Of a DNA stretch of 64,000 nucleotides, positions 40,290 through 52,594 are shown piece by piece. The stretch lies in NCBI GenBank assembly GCA_964034945.1, contig OZ035960.1:88315848-88379847 (forward strand), written 5' to 3'. Source of the DNA: Chrysopilus asiliformis (taxonomy: Eukaryota; Arthropoda; Insecta; Diptera; Rhagionidae). Below the pieces are notes generated by a model, which did not search any database, had not been told where the DNA came from, and was given only the letters and a program-made list of their open reading frames with translations. A program made the translations under genes and the position numbers. Positions within the stretch are counted from its first letter, which is position 1; each line of letters opens with the position of its first letter.

Positions 40290-41185
40290 AGACATAGAAA
40301 AACAGACAGAAAGGCAGACAGACAGAAAGACAGACAGGAAGACAGACAGAAAGACAGACAGAAAGACAGGCAGAAAGACAGACAGAAAGACAGACAGAAA
40401 GACAGACAGAAAGACAGACAGAAAGACAGACAGAAAGACAGACAGAAAGACAGACAGAAAGACAGACAGAAAGACAGACAGAAAGACAGACAGAAAGACA
40501 GACAGAAAGACAGACAGAAAGACAGACAGAAAGACAGACAGAAAGACAGACAGAAAGACAGACAGAAAGACAGACAGAAAGACAGACAGAAAGACAGACA
40601 GAAAGACAGACAGAAAGACAGACAGAAAGACAGACAGAAAGACAGACAGAAAGACAGACAGAAAGACAGACAGAAAGACAGACAGAAAGACAGACAGAAA
40701 GACAGACAGAAAGACAGACAGAAAGACAGACAGAAAGACAGACAGAAAGACAGACAGAAAGACAGACAGAAAGACAGACAGAAAGACAGACAGAAAGACA
40801 GACAGAAAGACAGACAGAAAGACAGACAGAAAGACAGACAGAAAGACAGACAGAAAGACAGACAGAAAGACAGACAGAAAGACAGACAGAAAGACAGACA
40901 GAAAGACAGACAGAAAGACAGACAGAAAGACAGACAGAAAGACAGACAGAAAGACAGACAGAAAGACAGACAGAAAGACAGACAGAAAGACAGACAGAAA
41001 GACAGACAGAAAGACAGACAGAAAGACAGACAGAAAGACAGACAGAAAGACAGACAGAAAGACAGACAGAAAGACAGACAGAAAGACAGACAGAAAGACA
41101 GACAGAAAGACAGACAGAAAGACAGACAGAAAGACAGACAGAAAGACAGACAGACAGAAAGACAGACAGATAGACAAACAGATAG
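40290..41185. repeat. GACAGACAGAAA microsatellite, about 70 units of 12 bp
   Basis: The array is almost pure over about 880 bases. Both strands are open in several frames because the unit is 12 bases with no stop. None of these frames is a gene. Small irregularities lie only at the two ends. Confidence 0.97.
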
Positions 41186-41631
41186 AAGGACAATCGGGTA
41201 GGTAAGAGGGCAGGCAAACGGGCAGGTGCGCGACACTGAACGAAAAAAGTGCAAAATAAATATGAATTTGTTCATATTATATACTATGAAAAGTTTAAAG
41301 TTTTCAACCAATGAATTTATTCATAGTATTTATCAACAAGCGTTCATAGAAGTCATCATTGACACATTGCAGTCTCTATGTGTTTATATTTTTCTTTCAA
41401 TAGCTTGAAATTGGATAATGTAATAGCTTGAAATTGGATTTTCCAAAATCGCGATTTTGTAGTCATCTAGAGCAGGTAATTAGACTACTTCTTGGTGTGG
41501 CGAAATCTAAATGTGATATTTATGGATGCATGTTATTCATGAACGGTTTCATAGAAGATCAAATTGGTTTATGAAATCTTTCATACTATTAATGAAATTG
41601 TTCATAAATAGTATGAATTCACTTCTGTCAA

Positions 41632-42015
41632 ATTTTTTTTTATAGTTTCAGCCAGAGCTTAGCGGAAGACCCTTTAATGCCGAAGAACAGCTCAGGATGG
41701 TCGGAAGAGCGAAAGGAGGTGCCGGTTTATGTCCTCCTTGAACTTCTACAGGTTATAGTCCGGGGGGAACACATTGGATGGTAGATCATTCCAAAGTCTT
41801 GTTGTTCGCGGAATGAAGGAACTCCTAAACTTTACTGTACGAAAACGGGGAGGCTCAAGGAAGAAGTCGTGCGCGCGTGCAGTTTCACGAGAGGGTCTAG
41901 GGAAAACATACCGTGGAGGAATAAGTTGGGAAAGTTCGGTGGAACATTTTCCATGGAAATATCTATAGAATATGCTGAGTACCGATGCTTGAGAGACGGT
42001 AATGAATCTGTCAAA
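41632..42015 (-). pseudogene. 3' end of a non-LTR retrotransposon (Jockey/CR1-like), 5'-truncated
   Basis: On the minus strand the segment reads FPRPSRETARAHDFFLEPPR, RTVKFRSSFIPRTTRLWNDL and PSNVFPPDY, then a stop, a short 3' UTR and an A-run (T-run on the plus strand at 41632-41640). The RxxRLWNxLPxxVFP block is the usual C terminus of Jockey/CR1-clade reverse transcriptase proteins. An in-frame stop lies in the tail. The same 3' end occurs at 52.5-53.0 kb. Confidence 0.75.
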
Positions 42016-42179
42016 GATTTGTCACCAATCGTTCAGTGTAAGTGGGGAAAGGGGCACAGAAACAGGCAAACACACATTTTTGTGATTTTATTCAATCCAA
42101 CAGACTTTAAAAATGTTTTATCGCAAAATCTCAGGACCAAAAATATCTCTAAATTCCACATAAAAAAGTAATAACTAAA

Positions 42180-43430
42180 TTATGTAAATTACATAAAATA
42201 TTGCAAATCAAAACGACAGCACAAAAATTAGTTATAGTACAATAACTTATTAGCTGATTGCATTGCGGCACTTGTTCGTTACAAATGAGAATTCGACGCA
42301 CACGTTGCCACTTGTTTAGCCAGAAACCTGGGACACTGTCAAAGTTAGCATTAATTATGCTCTTACGGATCTTAGAAGCTAAAAAAATTCACGTGAATTT
42401 ATGTACATATGTAAAATAGATAGAATTATGTAGTAAATAGCAGTTGTCAATTGGCGAATTTTTAATAATTCCCAGCGTCCGAGTGCAGAAATTGTATAGA
42501 GATTCCTGCAGCATTAAAATATCGCATCGGGACTGATTAAAATTTTTTTAAGCTATACGATTCTGGTCTTTGGATTAAGTGCAGCAGCGGCGGTGGTGGT
42601 TGTTTTTTTTAAATGCGAGTCTGGGTTACCTTGCGATTTTCTGCGAATGTCGTACGTTAATATATTAACTCCACATTCTCTCAGTCGTGTTTCGAACATG
42701 ATGTCGTTTTCACATGTTGTACATGGCAGTCTTTATGCTTTTATGCTTTCGAATGTAACGGACGTGCATTGAATTGGCGGTTCGCTAGTTTCATTGCTAG
42801 TTCCCCTGTTATGCGACATGTATGTAAGTCAGAGACGTTTAGCTTAGACTCCCAGAGCCATTAGTCGTGTACGCAATAAATAAATTAATATCAAACAGAA
42901 AATCTTAGTGTTTTGCGTATGTTTTATACGCGCTGAAGTTCTTTATAGTTACTTAACTCTCCAATATACTCAATGGGTTATGTGTACTCTATAATGTTTT
43001 AACGAAACATTTCTTCGCCCGAGTAAAAATTTGTAGTCATACTCGGTAGGGTTGCTGTAAATCAGCTGTAACAAGTGCATAAAGGGTCTTTGCAAATTGT
43101 AGAAAAAGTGTTTTTTTCGGCACATATGTTTTCTAATTTCAAAGTAAACCTGAGAACTTAATCGATTTTCTGGTTTGCACTTTTGCTCATTTCTTGCTTC
43201 ACTAAAGCGGGGCAATTTAAAATGATGATTTTAAATATTCAGACAGACAGACCGGCAGACCGACGCGACGTACTGACAGACAGATGCACGGACATCCTTA
43301 TAATTTAGCTTGAAACGGATTTCGTCAGAAAGTTTCTATCTGCCCCGTTCTCGAGTCGATCTCCGTCCACTATAACAGAGGAAACTAATTTGATTTTTCA
43401 TATTAAAAATTGATTTTGTATATGGTGAAA
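42180..43430. other. Intergenic DNA, no gene seen
   Basis: Nothing coding is supported. TGTAAGTCAGAGACGTTTAG followed by AATAAATAAATT near 42820-42890 could be the end of a retroelement, but no partner was found. A short family-F-like tract of GACAGACAGACCGGCAGACC begins at about 43239. Confidence 0.35.
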
Positions 43431-43439
43431 CTTTCAACG

Positions 43440-43960
43440 TATTGATTGCCATAACCGTTAACGGCGAGCGCTAAAGATCGATTATAAGCAACTTCTTGTG
43501 GCCTAAACTGGACGATATGGATACCAACAACAAGTGGTTTTTTTTATAGTTTCAGCCAGAGCTTAGGGGAAGACTCCTTGTTGCCGAAGCACAACAGATC
43601 AGAACGGTTCAACAGGTTCCAACAGGATGGCGCTACATGCCACACAGCGCATGCTACGATGTACATTCTGCACGAGCGATTCCAGGGTTATCTCACGCGG
43701 CGGCGACGTGAACTGGCCATTGAGGTCGTTTGATTGAACGCCTTTAGACTTCTTCCTTTGGGGCTATCTTGAATCGCAGGTCTATGCGAATAAACCGCAA
43801 ACAATCGATGACTTCAAAGCCAACATAACGAACGACATCCAGCAAATTCAGCCAGATTTATGCGACAAAGTCATCGAAAATTGAATCTCCCGAATACTTG
43901 CCACCAAGCAAAGCCGCGGCGGACATTTGAACGACGTTATATTCCATACTTAATGCCATA
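43440..43960 (+). pseudogene. DD41D mariner transposase fossil, second copy
   Basis: The plus-strand sequence matches the 15.5-kb copy in reverse. It gives FQQDGATCHTAHATMYILHE, then frame-shifted relatives of DVNWPPRS and FLWGYLESQVYANKPQTIDD, and DKVIEN. Stops and frameshifts abound. Bases 43545-43610 interrupt the block before the FQQDG motif with a piece of the retrotransposon 3' end seen at 41.6 kb. Confidence 0.75.
43545..43610 (-). mobile_element. Fragment of retrotransposon 3' end inside mariner
   Basis: TTTATAGTTTCAGCCAGAGC followed by TTAGGGGAAGACTCCTTG matches the A-run and 3' UTR of the 41.6-kb copy. It is flanked on both sides by mariner sequence, so it inserted into the mariner copy. 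Confidence 0.65.
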
Positions 43961-43979
43961 ACATACTTTTTCAAAAAAA

Positions 43980-46900
43980 AAAAAAATTTATTTACATTTA
44001 AAAATTGAGCATCCTTATTGAAAGACCCTCTAGAAGGAATAAACCATCTAAATTTGATTCCTTGTTTTCAAAATATGCGCAATGTGGCAACGCTACACTT
44101 CTGGTTATGCCATATAGCTCTTATAATGCTATTACTATAGATTTTTTTTTTTAAAAAAGGCTTTACAATGGATTTTAAGAAATTCATACACAAAAAAAAT
44201 TTGTTGTAATTTTAAATTATAAAATCAGCGTAGCAAAATTTTACTTTAGGTAAGTGCATAGTAAAGCATTAAAAAAAATTGACACTATGATGTTTAAACG
44301 ACATAATTTATGTGGTACAGGAAAAAGACTCAATATACTTTACTATGACAATTTAATCGGTTAATTAACAGATTTCCATTCGAACCATAAAACGATGCTT
44401 TCCAGATAATAAACGAACAAACATATCCCCATATAATCGCGAAATCTTACGGCAAAATCAATAACGAAAACGTAATAAAAAAACATTAACAATTGGTCAA
44501 GTTGAGCAAAAAGTAATAATTTTACTAGGATCGAGTATAAAGACACCATCTTTACGGATAATTATAAGAAGTAGTAAACATTTTCAATAAATTACCTTCA
44601 ATAAAAACTTTACAGCGTTTTTGTATTATCGAAGGTGACATTTATGCTTATACTGTGACATAGATCCGAAGCAACATAATAAACATTATAAAATGTTTTC
44701 ACCATACCATGTTATTAAGCAGAAGCAGCGCTAATCAAGTAATTAATACATTCACTTAGTGAAATTTACACAGAACCCGATGGAAGAAAAATTCCCGAAG
44801 AAAAATTTCTTAATACTAATAGTAAAAAAATTTGATTCGTGTGACACCCGACATGACATCTCATAGTTGATAAAAATCTGTTTAATTGCGAAATTGTCGG
44901 TTAAGAATATTTTTCACTTTAATAAATACCATCGAATGCTACAGGATTACAAGACCCTTTTGAGAGACAATTTTCTTAATCCAGGTGTTCTGTTTTGTGG
45001 ACGTATCTGTCGTTGTAATTTGGCTGTTGGGAATCTTTCAAGTATTTTTAAGGTGACAGGGAAGCGTGAATAAGATATTTTTTTTTGTGTAAATTCTGAA
45101 TTAATAACAGCGAGAATTCCCTAATGCCATACTTACGTACAGTACATTTTCTAGGGGTTTTTATTGTATTGCTGCATTGAAATACCGTCGACTGTAGGGC
45201 ACTTGTCATGACATTTAAGTGGACACTTCAGCCTCTATTAAAACCTTGTAATTTTCACTTTTAAGAATGTTTTCTTTAATAAATCCAAAGAATTTCCACT
45301 TGAGATGAAGAGATTGATCTTTGAGAATAGAATAGGTCACTAGGATGGCTGTTTGTGGGCACTGGACTGCATAATTTGGAAAAAATTAAAAGCTGTAAAG
45401 GTTAGGTACTCTACCCGTGGGATTACAGTGTAAAAAGAATATAATTTTCTTCAAAAATTTAAATGAAAATATTTAATATGAACAGCACATGACTTTCTTA
45501 TACCAAATTTCTGCATCCCTCTACGTTCCTGCGCAATTGACACTATAACCCGGTGAATAAAACATTAGTTTACATAAAAACATTAAATTTTTAGTTTGAA
45601 ATCTGAAATATCTCGATAGCGTTAAAAATGTATCGATTTACGGTCAAATGTAGATAATTTTAATACCCTTAATTTCTTTTTGGTTGTGTTTTTACGAAAA
45701 ACCAAGAGTAATTTGCACGAAATTCTCAAAAACCGAATTTTTCACTTTTTAATGAAAATATCTCGAGAAAGAATAAAAATAGCGGATAATGGTAAAGGGC
45801 AAAATTTTAGGAATTTTTTAATACAAAGTAAACAAAATTTCCTGCATGTTTTCCCTTTTTGTAAAATTTTACTTTACGGGCGCGGTTCGCTAGTATCTTC
45901 AATATTTTTTTCCTGGTTTTGTGCGGTCAAATGGATTCAAAAACAAAAAAACAAAAAATAGTCGCTCGGTCATAGGGGAGACCCGAGAGCCCTTCAAAAT
46001 TTTTTTTCGCAACAACTACAAAAGGCCATATTTTTTTTTATTTCTGGCCGATTTTAAAACTGTAAACGCCAAAAGGTATCTCTCGAATAGTTCTTTCTAA
46101 AAAAAAGTTCTTTCTTTTTTGGCCCACCCCAATTCAAAACATTCCTACGGTACTGAAAACAAACATCTAAAATGTATTTTTTTGGATGCCGGAGCACTCA
46201 AAATGTATTTTGAGCCACTTTTTTATTTTTGGGGTCAGTGATCGTCCTAACCTCCACCCACTAAAATGCATTGTTTTTGCACTCAGGACTCGTCCAAATT
46301 TCTTTGGATTCAGGAACCTATAAAAAGCCTTTTTGGACGATTTTTACTGGACTGGAGGCGGCTCCCGGCTCTCCACTAAAATTAGATTTTCAGATTAGGA
46401 GTTTTCAAAATACTTACCTATACCTACCAAATTTACATTCCATGAACTAAAGACGTTTTTACTCAATCAAAAAATATTTTTTCAAGTTTCTTTACTATTC
46501 TTTATTGTTTTCTTAGGATACTCTTAAACTAGTAATGATTTTAAAATGGGAAAAAAGTATTGTAAAAATTTTGAAATTCTATTAAAGTCTTAGCAACATT
46601 GAAAAATTAATTTTGTTGATTTTATCATAACAGCGTCCATTTAATATTTTCTTAGGCACTCTTTAAGAAAGAAATCAAGAAGTCAGCGTCATAACTTATC
46701 TTCTATATTTTGCAGCTAATCCCGCCATTGGCTTATTCGCAATTATGAGAAAATTCTCTTAATCTGAAGATTTAGCAACATAATCAGTCTTATGCTGCAT
46801 TTTGTTTGTTTTTCTCGTTTTCGTAGTTAGAAGAAGGTAAATTAGTGTCTGCGGGTTCTTGATTGTATTTTTTTAAATTTAATTTTAAAGTAAAATAAAT

Positions 46901-47900
46901 GTTCAATGATGGATGAAATTATTTATTAGAATTTTATTAGAAAATCATAATTTTAGACAGTTTAAAAACGAGTAATGAAAATTTCATAATAATACCTCCA
47001 GAAATAATGAGATTTTGGTACAAATGGCTAAAAAGATGATTTTGTGGTAAAGTAAAATTAATCCATACGGCAAGATAAAATTCCGTTAAAAAGTGTTTCG
47101 AAAAAAAATCATTTTTTATTACTTCACGTGTTTTTGTACCAAAATTCGAAGTCATGTCGAGTTCACATGATTTAGTTTGAAATTTCAAAAAAAAATTGAA
47201 TGAGGACCTGATAATAGTTTTTATCGACTTTATTTTGTAGTTTTACTTTCCTTTGCTATAGAGGGAAAGTATTGTATTCCTGACGGAGATCAACTCGAGA
47301 ACGGAAAATTCTGATCAGTACGAAATCCGTTTCTGGCAAAATTATGGGGATGTCCGTGTATCTGTCTATCGGTCTGTCCATTTTCCGTATCTTAAATAAC
47401 TCGAGAACGCGTTAAGCTACAGACATGAAATTTTTGTAAATGAGCTCTACGAGACTTTTGGAAAAGTATAATGTTAGCATACCTTCCAAACAATTTTTTG
47501 AAAAATGTTTTTTTTGAAAAAATAATAGAATATCTGTACCCCAGAGGTAAACTGTCGTAACTGACATTTTGCAAATTTTACAGGAGAGCCATTTTTAGTT
47601 CGGAATTGCAAACTTTTTATTATGTATGATTTTCGGTAATCATTGAAACTTTTGTAGTTTATTTTATTTTAGGACATTGTTTAAACAAAATATTAGTTGA
47701 TATAATATATACGTCCCCACAATGTAGTTACAACAATAACCCCAAAATCGCGGTTTTGGCAGTTACGACTGTTTACCTCTGGGGTACAGATATTAAGTGT
47801 ATATAACAAATAGAAAAAGTCATGAAGTCAAGTGCGCAAAAACGATCAAAAGACCGGTTATGGTATGTTTAGTGTTAAAAACATAACAAAAGCTATAATT
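43980..47900. other. Intergenic DNA, no gene seen
   Basis: About 3.9 kb of A/T-rich DNA. Short frames on both strands show no domain or splice pattern. Single degraded repeat phrases appear, for example CTCGAGAACGGAAAATTCTG near 47292 with a following GTCTGTCCATT tract. Confidence 0.35.
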
Positions 47901-47922
47901 GCCAATCTGGCAATTATTGAAA

Positions 47923-48425
47923 CCCGTATGGTGATATTCGTATCATAATTCGAGCAGTTGTACCAAAATTCCACTTTGAAGTCAAACTTTCCAATAAGAT
48001 CTTTTAAAATTTATTCCAATCGGATTTTGATGTATGGAAGTTTTATGTAGAATCATATCCTAAATAACTTTTGTCCTTGCACTTCTTTGATAAGATGCAC
48101 CGTTTTAGAGATATTTGCAAAAAACGTTTTCGTTCGTATGCCCCCCCCCCCCCCCCCCCCCTAATGGTACATTTTTGTCCATTAACGAACTTAGCCTCGC
48201 ATTTTACGAAAAGGATCTGCCCAAAATTTCAAGTCTGTAGCTCAATCCGTGCGCCCGCTATCCGCGCCACAGACGGACAGACGGACGGACGGACGGACAT
48301 GCAAAAATTAATTATTTTTATTGTTGTAAACAAACTGGTGTAATTCATTTTTATGTGTGATGACGGGATCTTGGCGTTACAAACGGTAAGGCAAATCTAA
48401 TATACCCTTTGGTTTCACCATACGG
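47923..48425 (-). mobile_element. Repeat family 'E', full-length copy 2
   Basis: CCCGTATGGTGA at the left and TCACCATACGG at the right are inverted 11-12-bp ends. Internally there is a 24-base C-run (48139-48162), AACGGTGCATCTTATC in reverse form and a GGACGGACGGACGGAC tract. It has no coding capacity. Confidence 0.6.
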
Positions 48426-48453
48426 CTATAAAAATAAAATCTTGATTTTACTA

Positions 48454-49254
48454 CCGGGTGTTTTTTTTAGACGTGTGGTTTTCAATCTGGCCCTACTTTT
48501 TTCGGAGTTGGTCTTTTTGACAGTTGTTGGTTTGCCATTTCGTCAAACGACCATCAAGCGCGTCGCACGTTCGGTGAATGGGCCCAAAATGAGATGGCCA
48601 CCGATCCCGATTTTCACAAGAAAATTTTGTTCAGCGATGAAGCTCACTTTTGGTTGAATGGGTACGTCAATAAGCAAGATTGTCGCATTTGGAGGGATGG
48701 TAATCCACAAGCCATTCTTCAGACGCCGTTACATCCTCAAAAGTCACTGTTTGGTGTGCTCTATGGGCAGAGGGAATCATTGGTCCATATTTCTTCAAAA
48801 ATGAAGCCGGCCATAATGCTACAGTCAATGGGGAACGCTATATAGCCATGATTAATGACTTTTTCGTGCCTGAATTGGAGGATGTTGATGTGGACGACCT
48901 TTGGTTCCAACAAGACGGCGCTACATGCCATACAGCCAACGAAACAATCAATTTATTGAAGGAAACTTTTATGTGAAGTCGCTTGTCTACACCCGAGACG
49001 ATTGACGCCTTGGAAGAGAATATTCGGCGCGTTATTGCTGACATACGGCCCCAATTGCTGCAAAAAGTGGTCGAAAATTGGGCCTCTCGGCTGGAATTTA
49101 TTCGAGCCAGCCGCGGCGGCCACTTGCCCGAAATCATTTTTAAAACATAATGGCAGACCCTTATCTTTATAATAAAGCTAAACTCTTGGCCATAACATTA
49201 AATTATATGCGTTTTATTTCTTCTTGAAAACCACACGTCTAAAAAAACACCCTT
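48454..49254 (+). pseudogene. DD41D-like mariner with both terminal inverted repeats
   Basis: GGGTGTTTTTTTTAGACGTG then TGGTTTTCAA on the left mirrors TTGAAAACCACACGTC then TAAAAAAACACCC on the right. TA occurs just outside both ends. The plus strand encodes LFSDEAHFWLNGYVNKQDCR and FQQDGATCHTANETINLLKE. The part holding the third catalytic Asp is deleted after about 48975, and frameshifts occur before FQQDG. It is a dead, internally deleted copy, of a different subfamily from the two other mariner fossils. Confidence 0.85.
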
Positions 49255-49599
49255 TACATACCCGATTTCCCTCAGTGTATTTTCTGAAAACGCTTGATAC
49301 AAAGTGCACGAATCCACTTTTTTCGAAACGTCACGTACAGTGATCTAGCAATATTTCTTATCAGCACACAAAATTTCTGATTTGAACGCTAATTTTACAA
49401 AAAAAAAATTTTTTTTTGGGATAATCAAGTAAATTACATGATCGTGTTTTAAAAAATGTTGTTTTTCATATAAAAATCAGATTTAATCAAATGATAAAAA
49501 AAAAATATAAGTTCGGTGCTCATTTAAAATTTAGTCAACTGGAATAGTTGAACAATTCAAGTTGAAAAATCCTCTGAGACATTTTTTAAACTCACAAAA

Positions 49600-50309
49600 A
49601 TGGAGGCAACTAAAAAATGTTTTCTATTATTAGTCTTGTTTTCATTTTGTGTAAAAAACGTCCCGAATTTTAATACGAAATTTCTTATGATTTCTTTTAT
49701 TTCAGGATGGAACAATTTTATCGGCGAAAAAACTTCAATGTAAACCAAATCTTAAATACTGCCAAAATTCTTTTTGCGCAGTAACCAAAAGTCGGCAGGG
49801 TATAAATTTATTAACATTTCATTGTTACTTCACTCAACCAGTATCAACATTTTATGTAAGTAGTATTTTATTAAAAAAAATTGAATTTAATTAAAATTTG
49901 CTTGAGTGAATTTTACATTTTTATTCATTTTTAGGCTAAAGTGATACTTTTTAAAAAAGATTCATCAACATTTAAACAATGGGGGGTAAATTTCGAAGTT
50001 GATATTTGTAAACTTTTATCTGGTGATGTGATGTCAACAGCGTTGAAACTTACTTTGAGTGATTTAAAAGAAAAATGCACTTTTTGCTGTAGTAAGTGCC
50101 CACTTGGGGTAAGTGAAATCAGTAAAATTTAAATGTTATAATAATTAAAAATGTTTTAGGGTAACATATCTTTTACTGATGTTGTGATACCACCATATAT
50201 CATACCAAGATTTGTACCCAAAGGGAACTATCGACTAGATGTACATTTTTCAAACTTATTGAAAAAGGAAAAATACGTTAGTGTCAATATATTTTTTCAA
50301 ATTTCATAA
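49600..50309 (+). CDS. Secreted DUF1091-like protein, 174 residues, four exons
   Basis: Exons are 49600-49650, 49706-49855, 49935-50108 and 50160-50309. All introns are phase 0 with GT-AG ends and 51-84 nt long. The product opens with a signal peptide (MEATKKCFLLLVLFSFC). It continues with LQCKPNLKYCQNSFCAVTKS, VNFEVDICKLLSG, CTFCCSKCPLGGNISFTDVV and ends VPKGNYRLDVHFSNLLKKEK..IFFQIS. The order Cys-x-x-Cys near the N terminus, an 'xVDxCKLL' helix, a 'CP' loop and a 'PxGxYRLxxxF' strand fits DUF1091, a group of lipid-binding-like secreted proteins related to ML and CheA/CheB chemosensory proteins. AATAAA lies at 50372-50377. No duplicate is visible nearby. I assign the family by motif order, not by search. 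Function is unknown. Confidence 0.75.
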
Positions 50310-50399
50310 TGTATTTATATTGTTGGTAGCTTTTGATGGAAATTAAAACAACTTTGTGTTTTTTTTAATTGAATAAAAAGTTTACATTTTTGGCAATTA

Positions 50400-51054
50400 T
50401 TGGAAATTTTTCTCAAAACATTTTCCTCAAATTATCAAATTTTGAATAACTACAAAATGTAATAAATTTTGTTAGAAGTGCCTCAAGTTAAATGCAATTT
50501 CCTTTTCCTATTGTACATCATGACTTAAATAAAGCGATTTTGTGAATTCATAAAATATTTCCCAACCACCTTCTGCGCAACCAAATATGGCAAAAGTCAT
50601 TTCTGTCATATTTTAATACTATTCATATTGCTGTAACTTTAAAATAAACAAGAAGAGGAAAAAAGTAAAAAAAAAATCGTTGTTAAAACGAAGCATCATC
50701 ATCAATAAACGCACAGCCATAAAAGCATATAATGGGCGAATATTGCATGCAACTTTTGTGCCAGTCAAAGAAGAGCAATGCAACAAATGTGCGACATCAA
50801 TTTGTTTGACAAATGGAACTCAACGGGTGCGCATCGAACATGCAGAAATCCAACTAAATGACAAATCTTGCTACAGCAAAAAATAATCAATTCGACAAAA
50901 TGCATAGATGGTATTTTTTCAAGACTGCAATATTAAGGGCGGGATTACAATAGTTCGAGATTTAGATTTTTACTATCAAGAAGCAAGAATTTTGAATATC
51001 AACTTCAGAGATGCAAACCAAAAGTTTTTTTTAGTGTGGTTCTGGTTTTGGTTT
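50400..51054. other. Intergenic DNA downstream of the DUF1091 gene
   Basis: One plus-strand frame (about 50680-50886) reads through Cys-containing sequence but has no recognisable domain, signal or splice partner. Nothing else is seen. Confidence 0.35.
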
Positions 51055-51058
51055 TTAA

Positions 51059-51300
51059 TACTAGATTGCCCAAGCAAGTCATTTTGACTGCTTTTTAATT
51101 TCAATCAGAAAAACAATTATGTATATAATGACACAATTTGTTAGAATTTTGTGACTTTTTGTACAACATACATATAAATGCGTTTATTAATAATTGTAGT
51201 TACATCCCCCCTCCTTCATTTCCGGTATATATATATGTGTTATACCTATATTACCAAAAGCAGTCATTTTGACTGCTTGACTTCCTTGGGCAATCTAGTG
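51059..51300. mobile_element. TTAA-flanked MITE 2 (piggyBac type)
   Basis: TACTAGATTGCCCAAG and CTTGGGCAATCTAGTG are inverted, with TTAA at 51055-51058 and 51301-51304. Next to each end, CAGTCATTTTGACTGC or part of it forms a further small palindrome. No protein is encoded. Confidence 0.8.
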
Positions 51301-51304
51301 TTAA

Positions 51305-52440
51305 ATTTCCAAAAATTTAGTTTTCGATTTATCGAGGTTCTATTGTAAATTATAATATTTTTGCCAATAAATGGAAACACATCTTCAGAAAATCTCTGAA
51401 ATTTTTCCTGAAATTACCTCTCATATCGATGATCATTCAGTGATCGCAGCATTCACTGATCAGAATGAAATCTACGCGAATGTAAAATTGATGTCTGTTG
51501 GCACTGGAATGATTGTAATTTTACGCCCACATTACTGCTAACCCATTGAGAAGGCTGTACACCGAACCTTTTTTTTTAAGGCGAACCTCAAAAAACCAAC
51601 AACAATCGACTATCAACACAAAAAAACCAGTCAACAGTTAACCGCCACAAGACTGAAAAAGGTAAAATATGAATCTTAAGATCACTAAACGATCTTCGTA
51701 CCTTTGATTATCATTTCTTAGTTCTTTCGGCGTAAGAAAAAAAATCAATAAGAAAAATTAAAGAAGATTCTTGTATTTTTCGATCCGAAAATAGTTGATG
51801 ATGGCGTTTAGTTGACTGTTTTACAGAAGGAGGAATTCAATGATCTGCAGATCAATTTTTGCAAATGGTTTCTATTAGCACTGATGCTAACCAATGTTGA
51901 TAATGACGATGCCGATGATGATGGGATCCTACTTGAAGTAATTTCATATGCCGGCAATGACAAAACAAGAACCGAACATCAAAAGTACTTTAAGCCTCCG
52001 ATCGGGTAATTGTTTGTCATTAATTTTTTTCTTTTAACTGAACATGTGGAGAAATACTTTTTATTTCTATGATTGGTATGGTGATGGTACTTTGAGTACA
52101 TCCGTATGAATGCTGGATTCTGATTGCTTCGTCATTTAACATCTTTACGGGAAATTCGATGTTTTCTGTAAAGTTTGATGCTGAGTTTGGAACATTATAC
52201 TAAAATTAGTGAAGGTGAATCGTAAATGTTTTGAAAACATCAAAAGTAGTATTTTTTTAAATTTAAAAACTGTTTTTTTTTAAATTTCTTACATAAGATA
52301 TTTTTAAGAAGCAGTATTTTTTAATGACGTTTTTCACAAGGAATTGGTTTTAAGGTGGTTTTACCGAACGAAATTTATTTTTATATGAAAGCCATGTTCT
52401 TGATCACTTTGCGGAACATTTTTTTTTAGATTTAGGCTCA
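51305..52440. other. Intergenic DNA, no gene seen
   Basis: Several short frames exist (for example about 51812-52009), but none has a recognisable motif or splice context. Confidence 0.35.
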
Positions 52441-52443
52441 ATT

Positions 52444-52580
52444 TTAATAGCCGGAAACAATAGCAACAGCGACAGAAACAGCGATAGCGACAGCAACAAT
52501 GACAGCAACAGCAACAGTGATAACGACAGCAATAGCAACAGCGATAATGACAGCAACAGCGCTAGCGACAGCAACTGAAG
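52444..52580. repeat. AGCAACAGCGAC-type hexamer tandem tract
   Basis: About 135 bases of AGCAAC/GACAGC words. An inverted relative (GCTGTCGCTGTCGCTGTTGC) lies at about 53061-53085 on the other side of the retrotransposon end, so the two may be the arms of one element about 650 bases long. Confidence 0.8.
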
Positions 52581-52594
52581 CTACAGAACACAAG

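Noticed and set aside
42820..42890. Possible solo LTR end (TGTAAGTCAG.. with AATAAATAAATT)
   Set aside because: No TG...CA boundaries, partner LTR or target duplication could be found.
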